Positions 1 through 7,630 of a stretch of 64,000 nt of DNA are shown here, piece by piece. Each line of letters opens with the position of its first letter. The first letter of the stretch is position 1. A model generated the notes under the pieces. It did not search any database. It saw only the letters and a program-made list of their open reading frames with translations, and was not told the DNA's origin. The stretch spans positions 2,666,001 through 2,730,000 of the forward strand of contig NZ_NJAK01000001.1 of assembly GCF_002632755.1 (NCBI RefSeq), written 5' to 3'. The DNA is from Xenorhabdus ishibashii (GTDB lineage: Bacteria; Pseudomonadota; Gammaproteobacteria; Enterobacterales; Enterobacteriaceae). The position numbers and the translations under genes were made by a program.

Positions 1-693
1 AACCTATTTATTAATGATTCATCGTCTGCAAGGATCATCCATTTGGTGGCGAAAAACTCCTGTAGCCTGAAAGGGAGAGCATAATTGCGGTACATCTGCA
101 CACTTTTGGAAGTAGATATCGCCGGACACCTAACCTATCGTCTAGCGGTGAAAGTTTCCCGGTCTCGTTATGCACCGGCTTTTCATTCATGCAGAGCAAT
201 AGCTCCTGCCATATTCACAATCTCAATTTATTCTGTACGATTTTTACCTATACGCTGATTAAATGCTCGATAAACGTCCCGCAAAGCGGCCAACGTCCAG
301 AGCACGTAGAGCCTGACTCTACGGCCGATTTGAACCCCGCATTACTCAGTGAAACCACTCAAAACAGACCATTAACCGCCATTTTGTTTGATTGATAAAC
401 GATCGTCTAATCGGATTTTCAACCCATTGCCTGATTGCAGGCTGATGCAGTAAAAATTAAGGAGAAATTCATCACGTCAAGATAATGAGGCGTTCATCCT
501 GAATGAATCAGGCACTGAACGGGGAGTATGCCACCGCCGTGCTGAGCACGTAGCGAACTCCTGCAAAAACTTAACATAACCCTCGCTCTGCTACACATTG
601 TCTGGCGAACCACGGAACGGTGAACCTGAACCGACATGCAGGGATTTGTTTAAAAATGAATAAAAACACGGCAAGTTAGCAGGAGAGGCGGGA
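1..693. other. Unassigned sequence upstream of integrase-like gene
   Basis: No coding sequence here can be supported. A 68-codon open frame at 189-395 lacks a ribosome binding site and resembles nothing I recognise. Just before the next gene a strong Shine-Dalgarno (AGGAGAGG, about 679-686) is visible. The rest may be the degraded edge of the accessory island. Confidence 0.4.
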
Positions 694-1611
694 ATGGCGC
701 AGAAATCAGCACGTTCAAAAATTGAGCGGTTCAGAAAAGAATTTATTACCCACGCCCGGCAAGCGGGTGGGAGTTTTGCCACGGTGGCCGATCGTGAGCG
801 GATTGCCCGACAGTTTCTTGGCTTTCTGAAAGACAATGGCATCAGGCTCCGGCAGATGGACAGCCTGAAAACCCGACACATTGAGCGCTATATTGCTGAA
901 CGCAAAGCCAGCCCTATCAGCCACCGAACCCTGCAAAATGAGATGTCGGCACTGCGCATGATTTTGGAGCGGGCCGGAAAACACAAGTTGGCATCCACCG
1001 ACAATGCGCGGCTGAACAACCGGGCGCTGGGAATTGCAAACACCCGCCGTAAGGGAACAAAAGCTGCTCTGACACCAGCCGCATTCAGAGAAATCTTTCA
1101 GCAGGTCGAACAAAAAGATCGGCGCGTGGCGGCAGTGATGCAACTGGCCTGGGTGCTGGGACTGCGTACCAAAGAAGCGGTAGAAGCCTATAAGTCCTTA
1201 GCGACCTGGAAAAAAGCGCTGGAAAACGGGCAGACGTCTGTGCGGGTGGTGTTTGGCACCAAAGGCGGGCATCCGAGGCCAACGGTGATACTGGATCGGG
1301 CAGCGCTGCAATACGCCATTGCCTACGCTGAGCGCGAAATGCATCCACACAGCGGCAAACTGATTGATAAACCGACGATCACGCAGGCCATAGATCGTTA
1401 CCGGTACGTTGTCCGCAGTGCCGGGCTGACGGGCAATAAAGCGCCACACAGTATGCGCTACCATTTTGCCCAGCAATCCGGCGAACATTACAAAGCTCAG
1501 GGATTCAGCACTCGAGAGGTGCTGGCCCTGGTCGCGATGGATTTAGGGCATGGCGATGGGCGCGGGCGCTATATCCGGCAGGTGTATTATCAGAACGACG
1601 AGGTTGAATAA
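694..1611 (+). CDS. Integrase-domain protein (tyrosine recombinase fold)
   Basis: A 305-residue protein with the tyrosine recombinase layout: an N-terminal SAM-like core-binding region (about residues 1-115) and a catalytic half. The candidate active-site residues are R158 in LGLRTKEA, K190, H252 and R255 in the HSMR box, H286 in LGHGDGR and a tyrosine at 293 or 298/299. It would cut and rejoin DNA. Stand-alone genes of this type are common in proteobacterial islands and are often annotated only as integrase-domain proteins. The start follows an AGGAGAGG ribosome site by 7 bases. No attachment site or partner is visible beside it, and the P4-type integrase at 22,394 is the better candidate for moving the island. 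Confidence 0.8.
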   Translation: MAQKSARSKIERFRKEFITHARQAGGSFATVADRERIARQFLGFLKDNGIRLRQMDSLKTRHIERYIAERKASPISHRTLQNEMSALRMILERAGKHKLASTDNARLNNRALGIANTRRKGTKAALTPAAFREIFQQVEQKDRRVAAVMQLAWVLGLRTKEAVEAYKSLATWKKALENGQTSVRVVFGTKGGHPRPTVILDRAALQYAIAYAEREMHPHSGKLIDKPTITQAIDRYRYVVRSAGLTGNKAPHSMRYHFAQQSGEHYKAQGFSTREVLALVAMDLGHGDGRGRYIRQVYYQNDEVE

Positions 1612-1981
1612 TGCGTTTTTTCCTGCCAAAGAAATTATCCGTCATTCCGCACTAATTTTATGATTTAAATATAGTGTGACTTTCATCATATTTTTTACAC
1701 TCAGTGATGCTGAATGATTGACGGCAATATTCATTTTTGATCCATTTCTTCTATTTACCGGAAAAATGCGATGTCTACGCCAGAGCCTGTCATTCAGCTC
1801 CTTGAGCATCTTGGAATTATTTTTGCTTTTTGCCATGAGCTAAGGTTGCCCCGCATGATTGAAACCATCATGCCCAAATACGCTGACCACCACGTTTCTC
1901 ACGGCGATGTATGCGGCGCTGGAGCATATCACAATATCTAATCATTGAGAGCATGACCTTAAATTCAGTGTTAGTTGGTTC

Positions 1982-2013
1982 GATAGTACTATTGGATTTA
2001 CGGTAGTACTATC
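1982..2013. repeat. Perfect 10-bp inverted repeat, operator-like
   Basis: GATAGTACTA (1982-1991) and its exact reverse complement (2004-2013) are separated by 12 bases. Each arm contains the self-complementary octamer TAGTACTA, so the site offers two equal palindromic half-sites about two helical turns apart. This is the geometry of a dimeric repressor operator. No gene start lies directly downstream, so its role is unknown. Confidence 0.45.
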
Positions 2014-2111
2014 TTCTGGTTTGGCAAAAAAATCTGGTTTATTAGGAAAGTATACTAACCAGAAGGTGGGGGAATAAAGTGAGATCATCAGATAATTATA
2101 ATTCTTTCACA

Positions 2112-2150
2112 CAAAAAGAAAGCTGTGGGATATTTTCATCCACACAGCTT
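2112..2150 (-). terminator. Rho-independent terminator after orphan immunity gene
   Basis: Reading the minus strand, AAGCTGTG and CACAGCTT (2143-2150 and 2120-2127) form an 8-bp stem, extendable through GGAT/ATCC pairing, and are followed by a T-rich tract. It lies about 100 bases after the stop of the DUF596 gene, the expected end of the toxin-immunity transcript. Confidence 0.65.
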
Positions 2151-2247
2151 GATTTGAAAAACTGTCACTCATTCAATTCAATATATTATGGCTGGAATTG
2201 ATAATCCAACTGATACACAGACTATTTATAATCACTCAATGAAAAAA

Positions 2248-2601
2248 TTACGTCCAATACAGCTCACCGCTTTCTAAAATCCACACTATCCCGCCCGGAC
2301 ACTCCTCAAAAACGAACCATAGCCCATCATATAATTCTTCTTCCGTTTCAGGGAAAGCTACCCGAAATCGGGTTAACTGTTCATCAATAGTGCCCGCCAG
2401 AAATTCACCATGCTTGGCGAGCTTAATCCTGCCATTCTTTAAGAGTAACTCAAGAAACTCGAGAAAATAGTCTTGTTTATCCTTATAAGAAAAATCAGGC
2501 TTGCCAAAATTCTTTGCACTCATTGCAGACCATACAGTACCGGGAGAGCTTCCTTCTAATGCTTCCAGAAATAATTTATACTGGCTTACGCTAAACAACA
2601 T
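2248..2601 (-). CDS. DUF596-like probable immunity protein
   Basis: A 117-residue acidic protein resembling the DUF596 family: N-terminal LEALEGSS, a middle NGRIKLAKHGEFL segment and a C-terminal CPGGIVWILE segment. DUF596 genes are often next to polymorphic toxin tips. Here the gene starts 9 bases after the stop of the orphan CdiA-type toxin module (2611-3292) on the same strand, so it is most likely that toxin's cytoplasmic antidote. It has no signal peptide or membrane segment. The frame is intact although the toxin gene is split by an insertion sequence. The immunity role comes from position and family, not from a direct demonstration. Confidence 0.65.
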   Translation of the reverse strand: MLFSVSQYKLFLEALEGSSPGTVWSAMSAKNFGKPDFSYKDKQDYFLEFLELLLKNGRIKLAKHGEFLAGTIDEQLTRFRVAFPETEEELYDGLWFVFEECPGGIVWILESGELYWT

Positions 2602-2610
2602 GTTTCCCCC

Positions 2611-3292
2611 TTACCTAAACTTTATTTCTACCGTAATGTCTTCAATTTTGCCGTGATACTGTCCTAATTGTTTATCTTTTATAATATCAACTGTCCAGCG
2701 TGCCTTGGTTTTATCTGCACTGGCTGAAACTGCACGCAGGTTTATTGTGCTACCATCAGCAAGCTTAGCAAAATAAACACCAGTTTTATTAGGAACTTGC
2801 GTAAGAGGTACGCCACCTGTTAAACTTTCAGCATAAGCGCGGATATTCTGTTCAGTCAATTTTTGGGTTTCAAACACTTTAACAGTACCTGATGCGTTGC
2901 TTCCCCCATCACCATACACTTGTTTAAATTTCTGTCCAAAGACCGTCAACTCACTTTCAGTATTGTTCCTGTCAAAAATTTTAAACACGTTTTCTTTGTG
3001 TGTTCTCTTGATTGATTCCAGGGCATCAAGAGTCGGTTTTGACAGCGCATCATTCTTAATTTCAGCCTGAACGATCTGGGAGACCGATTTCCCTTCTAAT
3101 TTACCCGTCTTTGAGAAAGTTTCTCCTGATTCATTCAGGGCTTTTGCCAGTGCACGCGTGCTCTCTTTGCTTTTGCCCAGAACCAAGATGGAGCTACTTG
3201 TCAAAACACCCGTACCTATAGCAGCTTCGGGTGCTGCTGCATCAAGAGCTGCAATTGACGCCTGGTTCAGGCATAACAAAGGATTGGCCTTA
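2611..3292 (-). pseudogene. Orphan CdiA-type toxin tip, distal part (IS-split)
   Basis: This is the 3' portion of an orphan contact-dependent-inhibition toxin module. Its first residues (CLNQAS...APEAAIGTGVLT) match the pre-toxin segment of the larger cdiA remnant here (CLNKVG...APEAAIGTGVLT). After that the two proteins diverge completely, as expected for exchangeable toxin tips. The roughly 170-residue tip ends with a YFAKLADG / LRAVSAS / ARWTVDI pattern. I cannot assign its activity; an RNase-like fold is possible. The element at 3293-4190 separates it from its own upstream part (4191-4345). Removing that element and one TTA copy restores one frame. A start at 3298-3300 lies in the IS end and would give an unanchored cytoplasmic fragment. 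Confidence 0.75.
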
Positions 3293-3384
3293 GAGCCCAT
3301 TCGGAATCTTTTTTGAACGTAATTGTTTTTCCTGTATTCTGTCCGCCCAAATAAGATAAGTGCCTATATAAGTGACCTGCCGGA

Positions 3385-3696
3385 ATGAGAAAAACCTACC
3401 CGAGTGATATCAGCCGAGAAGCCTTTCAAAAAATTGAACCCTTGTTGCTCAGCAGCCGAAAACGTACGCGTCCTCGGAAAGTCGATGTGTATGAGGTGTT
3501 TTGTGCCCTGCTGTATATCCTCAAGAGCGGTTGTCAGTGGGATATGCTCCCCAGTGATTTCCCCAGCAAAAGTACCGTGTATTACTATTTCAAACTCTGG
3601 AAAGAGAAACCGTCAGAAACAGAACCTAGCCTGCTGGAGCAGGCATTAAAAAAATCGGGTTGGCGAGGCCCGTATCAACTCTGGTCGGAACGCTAA
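3385..3696 (+). CDS. IS5-family transposase, OrfA
   Basis: A 103-residue N-terminal half of an IS5-type transposase with the helix-turn-helix domain: ISREAFQKIEPLL near the start, then the GCQWDMLP and STVYYYFKLW boxes. OrfA ends with TAA one base before the ATG of OrfB in another frame. IS5 relatives of this group often make the full enzyme by ribosomal frameshifting at such a junction. Confidence 0.8.
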   Translation: MRKTYPSDISREAFQKIEPLLLSSRKRTRPRKVDVYEVFCALLYILKSGCQWDMLPSDFPSKSTVYYYFKLWKEKPSETEPSLLEQALKKSGWRGPYQLWSER

Positions 3697-3697
3697 C

Positions 3698-4186
3698 ATG
3701 ACGTTTGTGATCGTCGACGCACAAAGCGTTAAGAACACAGATACAGCGCGTGAGAAAGGCTATGATGCCGGTAAAAAAGTGTCTGGCATCAAACGCCATA
3801 TCGCGGTAGATACTCAAGGTTTACCTCACGCAATAACCATCACCACGGCAAATGTCACGGACAGAAAAGGGGCTCTGGAGGCTTTTACGCGGCACAAAAA
3901 GTCACTCAGTTGGGTGAAAAATGTTTTAGCCGATGGTGGTTATACGGGAGAAGCCTTCGCTGAGAACGTGCATCATATACTCGGCGCGACTGTCGAAATT
4001 GCCAAACGTAGTGAATTGCATACTTTCCAGGTGATACCCAAGCGATAGGTTGTCGAACGTTCATTTGGTTGGCTGGAAAAATGTCGACGATTGTGGAAGA
4101 ACTGTGAGAGATATTTGAATACCAGCCTTCAGTTCGTCAATCTGGCATTTCTCGTCGTGTTGCTGCGCAGAAAAAATACTGAATAG
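3698..4186 (+). pseudogene. IS5-family transposase OrfB, stopped by nonsense codon
   Basis: OrfB carries the DDE catalytic core: first Asp in FVIVDAQSVK, second in VLADGGYTGE, and the expected Glu in VVERSFGWLE. A TAG at 4046-4048 interrupts the frame where relatives carry Trp (PKR-W-VVER), and translation would resume to 4186. The stop falls just before the catalytic Glu, so the product should be inactive. A single G-to-A change explains it. Confidence 0.75.
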
Positions 4187-4190
4187 GCTG

Positions 4191-4345
4191 TTACAGCTTT
4201 GAAGAGCGACACGCCCCGCAGTGAGCAATCTTGCAGAGCCGGCGACTAATATATGTCCACCAATAGCAGTAGTATACTGTTGCAGTTTCTGAATAAAGGC
4301 TTCTTTTACCGCCTTATTGAACTGTAATAAACTGACGCCTTTTGT
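4191..4345 (-). pseudogene. Orphan CdiA-type module, upstream fragment
   Basis: On the minus strand this stretch reads through about 50 codons, including ILVAGSARLLTAGRVALQSC. This aligns with LLVASSSRMVQAGIAALEGC of the large cdiA remnant at the same distance before its CLN...APEAAIGTG segment. A TAA at 4346-4348 precedes it, so it is a displaced partial gene, as is usual for orphan cdiA-CT modules. Joined across the IS (one TTA removed) the frame continues directly into 3292-2611. Confidence 0.7.
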
Positions 4346-4363
4346 TTACATTAGGCGCCAGTT
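4330..4363 (-). terminator. Hairpin after first CDI immunity gene
   Basis: Arms of 10 bases (4330-4339 and 4354-4363) pair with one mismatch, and on the minus strand a TTTATTA run follows. It lies about 85 bases after the immunity gene stop at 4448 and overlaps the start of the orphan module. It may end the cdiA-immunity transcript; the T tract is weak. Confidence 0.45.
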
Positions 4364-4447
4364 GTCGTAAGCCTATCGTCATAGGGGATCTTGTTGCAAA
4401 TAACCCGATTTTTAGTCAAAAAAGTTAATTGTTATGATCTCCCCTCT

Positions 4448-4879
4448 TTATATGGCTGATTTTTCTTCATAGCGTAACCAGAATGGGGAATCATCTGAAT
4501 TCAAAGAATCATATTCCTCAAGCGGCCTATGTATCTCCGTCATACAATATGGAATATCTGTCACAATTATCTTAACGGGTCTGTAAACGCCAAAGTGCTC
4601 ATAAAACCCCTGGGCTGAGGTTATACAATCCTCAAGCCCTTCAAAATAATTTTGAAAATTTTTTAATAAATTTCCAGAGAAATTATCCTGATTTTTTATT
4701 AATGACAACATATTATCTAAATCTTCAAAAGGAAGGTAACGAAGATAAAACTGAGATAATAGTTTTTGCTCTCCCATATCATCAACACTTTGATTCAACA
4801 AATTGAAAAATTCAACCATATCAGAGCTTGAGCCAAGCTCTACCATAGTACAACCGCCATGAAATCCTATATGTTTCAT
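4448..4879 (-). CDS. Probable CDI immunity protein
   Basis: A 143-residue acidic protein of unrecognised family with no signal peptide, rich in Asp, Glu, Phe and Leu. It starts 6 bases after the stop of the cdiA toxin tip (4886) on the same strand, the standard cdiI position. Its base composition is visibly AT-rich compared with the cdiA body. It is intact although the toxin gene has been split by an IS, which fits retained protection against siblings that still make the toxin. The immunity role is inferred from position and size. Confidence 0.6.
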   Translation of the reverse strand: MKHIGFHGGCTMVELGSSSDMVEFFNLLNQSVDDMGEQKLLSQFYLRYLPFEDLDNMLSLIKNQDNFSGNLLKNFQNYFEGLEDCITSAQGFYEHFGVYRPVKIIVTDIPYCMTEIHRPLEEYDSLNSDDSPFWLRYEEKSAI

Positions 4880-4885
4880 ATATGA

Positions 4886-5120
4886 TCACCGTTTAAAATC
4901 GATGGAGTGTGTCCCAAGAACCCCGTTGGATTTTCGGATAATATCTTGAATAATCTCATACCGTTTCGCTTCTGACACAACCTGCCCTCGAATATCAATA
5001 ACAATGAGTTGTTTCATTCCAGCAGGGAGATTTTTTTGTCTTTCAACTGCCTGTTGTACAACATTATTAATCAGATTATTTGTGTTTGCGCCAATATTAT
5101 AGTTTTTCACTTCGATACTA
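4886..5120 (-). pseudogene. cdiA: CdiA toxin tip, distal end (IS-split)
   Basis: These are the last 78 codons or so of the CdiA toxin tip: IEVKNYN, then VERQKNLPAGMKQLIVIDIRGQ, ending in IDFKR. Joined to 6002 across the IS with one TA removed, the frame reads ...RPDWCYNNIC-SIEVKNYN... without a break. The D...EVK spacing is that of a PD-(D/E)XK nuclease core, so the intact tip was probably a restriction-endonuclease-fold DNase or tRNase. A downstream frame starting inside the IS (5152) would make only a short non-catalytic fragment. Confidence 0.75.
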
Positions 5121-5999
5121 GGGTCTGTTGATGTTTTAAGGTCATAATTCATTCAACCCACATGGGCAACCAGACAATGATAAACGCCAGAGCCAACATA
5201 CTGGCGTAATTCCGTTCAAGCTTATCGTATCTTGTTGCTATTGCACGAAAATGTTTAACCCTAGCGAACGCATTCTCCACCAAATGACGATAACGATATA
5301 AACATTTATCAATCTGTTTATCCGATTTTCGGCTATTTTTCCGGTAGGGAATAATCGGTGTTGCTCCTTGCTGTTCAATATGATTTCTGAAAGCCTGACT
5401 GTCGTACCCTTTGTCAGCTATCACAAAGTCCGAAGGGGGCGATTGTTCGACTAAACTTTCAGCATGAACAATGTCATGCACTTGTCCCCCGGACAATTCA
5501 AAATGAACAGGCAAGCCATAACTATCGACGGCCAAATGAATTTTGGTTGAACGTCCACCACAACTTTTGCCAATCGCCTCATCATCATCTGAAGCCGCTC
5601 CGGCACTGTGCTGATGAGCACGGACGATACTCCCATCAATAAACAACCATTCCCTATCAGCAAACCCAGATAACCACTTGAAAATGAGCTGTAAAACCCC
5701 TTTCTTTGACCACGCATTGAAACGTTGAAAGACACTATTCCATTTGCCGAATTCTGGCGGTAAATCGCGCCAGGGAACGCTCGTTCTCATTCGGTAAAGA
5801 ATGCCTTCAACGGTCAAACGGTGTTCAGGTTTGTGATAAATCCAACCCGCATGTTGCATTAACGCAGATAGCTTATTCCATTGGAGATCTGTTAACATAG
5901 TTCGCGGCATGATGGTGAGGTCTGGTTGTTTTTTGGCGAAAGTAATTATACCAAATCATCATGCTATCTAATAATCCCTCACAAAACATCAACACGCCC
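5121..5999 (-). mobile_element. IS5-family insertion sequence, copy 1 (879 bp)
   Basis: Terminal inverted repeats GGGTCTGTTGATGTTTT and GGGCGTGTTGATGTTTT (right end, reverse complement) differ at two positions, and TA flanks both sides (5119-5120, 6000-6001). One transposase gene occupies the minus strand. A nearly identical copy of the same 879-bp length lies at 29,682-30,560. The few base differences imply recent transposition. This copy splits the CdiA toxin tip. Confidence 0.88.
5149..5910 (-). CDS. IS5-family transposase (copy 1)
   Basis: A 253-residue single-frame DDE transposase: N-terminal LTDLQWNKL helix-turn-helix, SVPWRDLPPEFG, then the catalytic Asp in LFIDGSIVRAH, Asp in IADKGYDSQAF and Glu in RHLVENAFARVK. 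It is full length with no internal stop. It differs from copy 2 at very few residues (Met versus Ile in ASMLALAF/ASILALAF). Confidence 0.9.
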   Translation of the reverse strand: MPRTMLTDLQWNKLSALMQHAGWIYHKPEHRLTVEGILYRMRTSVPWRDLPPEFGKWNSVFQRFNAWSKKGVLQLIFKWLSGFADREWLFIDGSIVRAHQHSAGAASDDDEAIGKSCGGRSTKIHLAVDSYGLPVHFELSGGQVHDIVHAESLVEQSPPSDFVIADKGYDSQAFRNHIEQQGATPIIPYRKNSRKSDKQIDKCLYRYRHLVENAFARVKHFRAIATRYDKLERNYASMLALAFIIVWLPMWVE

Positions 6000-6001
6000 T
6001 A

Positions 6002-7630
6002 CAAATATTGTTATAACACCAATCAGGGCGAACACTGCCCTTAGTACCATAAGGAACCTCTTTACCGTCTTTGAAAGACACTTGACCACGCCAACCGCTT
6101 CCCAAGTCTTTTCCGACATCAATTTCCGACTGCTTATGACCTGGGCGCACCTCAATATATTGTTTTTCTTTTTCTATCAAGCTAGTTAAAGCATTGGTAT
6201 TTGGTTTTTCCTTTTTCAGCAGTGATTTTGAAGCATGAGTTAACCCTTCAGCCAGATTCCTCGCACCGTCTTGGGAACTACTTAATACTTTTACGCCAGT
6301 CAACACACCTGTTCCTATAGCAGCCTCTGGCGCCACGGTATCCGCAACAAAAATTCCCACCTTGTTCAGACACAAAGCCAAACCCACTTTACAGCCTTCA
6401 AGAGCTGCAATCCCTGCCTGTACCATTCGCGAAGAGCTAGCAACCAGCAGAGTACCGCCAAAAGTGGCAGCATAGCCACCTGCTGCCGCGGCCGTCACAG
6501 CAATCGCAGCATCCTGTCGGGCTGTAACGCGCTCAGCAGCGGCTTTATCTCCTTTTGCTGCCGCTAGCATGTCCTTTTGGTTTTCAAGCGCCAGCCAAGA
6601 CCACATATGTTCAGTCCAGTTATTGCGATAAACCAGTTCTGCGGTGTTAGCTGCCTGATAAACCCCTTCAGGGGTACGGCTGATTAATGCCCCCGACAAT
6701 GCGGCAATAAATTTGGCCGTATTAAGTTTAACCTTATTTTCCACAAGGGTTTCCTGAATTTTATGAAGTTGACGTGCTGATTCATTTTTGAATTCAGGTT
6801 CAAACAACCTGTTTTCCATTGTAATTGCAGCAAATTCCGCCGCCAAAGCCCCGACGACAGCCCCTTTAACATCCCCGTCTGCAATTTCTGCACTGATCCC
6901 TGAGACAACAGCATGACTGAGCGTCTTGCCCGCATGCCCTAAAATTTCCCCGTTATCACCAACCAGTTTGGCCCCTTGCGCCTGAATTTGATCCCCAATA
7001 TTGTTCAAAAATGCCGTCTTCAAATTGTCCGTAAAACTGCCACCATTCATGGCTGTTCCCAGTGTTGAACTCACGACGGAATGCGCGGCAACACGCTGGG
7101 CTACCTTAATCCAGTCATTATTCACCAAAGGAAGCTGGGCTTTTGCGGGATCAACAACCCCGGTCTCTCCTGCGATGTTTCCCCATCCCATTGAGTGATC
7201 CAGGCCAGCCAATGCTCCCCCCATCGCCATTTTTGTTACGAGAGATTTTATGGAATCACGCTTTGCCAGCGCTGCCAGTGTCTTGGAGAGATTGCCTTGG
7301 TTTTCAACTAAGGCAACTGCTGCCTGCGAAGTCAGCCCTATCATGCCACTATAAGTTGCCCCATAAACTGCGCTCGCCGTAGCACCGGTTGCCCCGGTCG
7401 CTCCCACCGCAGCCCCTCCCGCCCAGGCAGCCATACCAGAGCCTGCTGTTACCGCTGCGACGGCAATCGCAATCACAGCGCCAACAACCGGATTCAGGCT
7501 CTGGTTTTTCTTGTCCCAACTACTATAAGCATCCTTAACCATGCTCCACTGAACGTCATTACGATTGCGCAGATCTTTCAGCCATTCGGTTCCCGGGGTA
7601 TTGCCGAGCCTCACCAATGCATCTTCAAAT
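6002..7630 (-). pseudogene. cdiA: CdiA/hemagglutinin C-terminal region, truncated and IS-split
   Basis: About 540 codons from the end of a two-partner-secretion CdiA-type exoprotein. It holds a Gly/Ala-rich hydrophobic pre-toxin segment (NPVVGAVIAIAVAAVTAG), the APEAAIGTGVLT boundary shared with the orphan module, and the first part of a nuclease tip (YGTKGSVRPDW). The secretion signal, TPS domain and repeats, normally thousands of residues, are missing. At about 7,627-7,632 the frame runs into tssF sequence on the other strand. The end near 6,002 is cut by the IS. Without signal and transporter the remnant cannot be secreted, though it could donate toxin tips by recombination. Confidence 0.8.

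Larger units (their letters stand above)
1612..2247. other. Intergenic region with a dyad and a terminator
   Basis: No gene is supported in this 636-base stretch. A 64-codon minus-strand frame at 1642-1836 has no recognisable similarity or ribosome site. The notable elements are the dyad at 1982-2013 and the hairpin at 2112-2150, listed separately. Confidence 0.5.
3293..4190 (+). mobile_element. IS5-family insertion sequence (898 bp)
   Basis: The boundaries come from terminal inverted repeats GAGCCCATTCGG (left) and CAGCCTATTCAG (reverse complement of the right end), 10 of 12 matching, flanked by TTA at 3290-3292 and 4191-4193. A 3-bp duplication and a two-frame transposase fit the IS5 family (IS427-like group). 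It sits inside the orphan CDI toxin module. The transposase carries a nonsense codon, so the copy is probably immobile unless helped in trans. Confidence 0.8.

Noticed and set aside
189..395. 68-codon plus-strand open frame
   Set aside because: No ribosome site, no recognisable motif, and composition like noncoding sequence.
1642..1836. 64-codon minus-strand frame
   Set aside because: No ribosome site or similarity that I recognise; it could be a decayed fragment but cannot be supported.
4886..5152. Small independent 88-residue gene
   Set aside because: Its first codons are the end of the IS5-family element; the remainder is the cdiA toxin tail.
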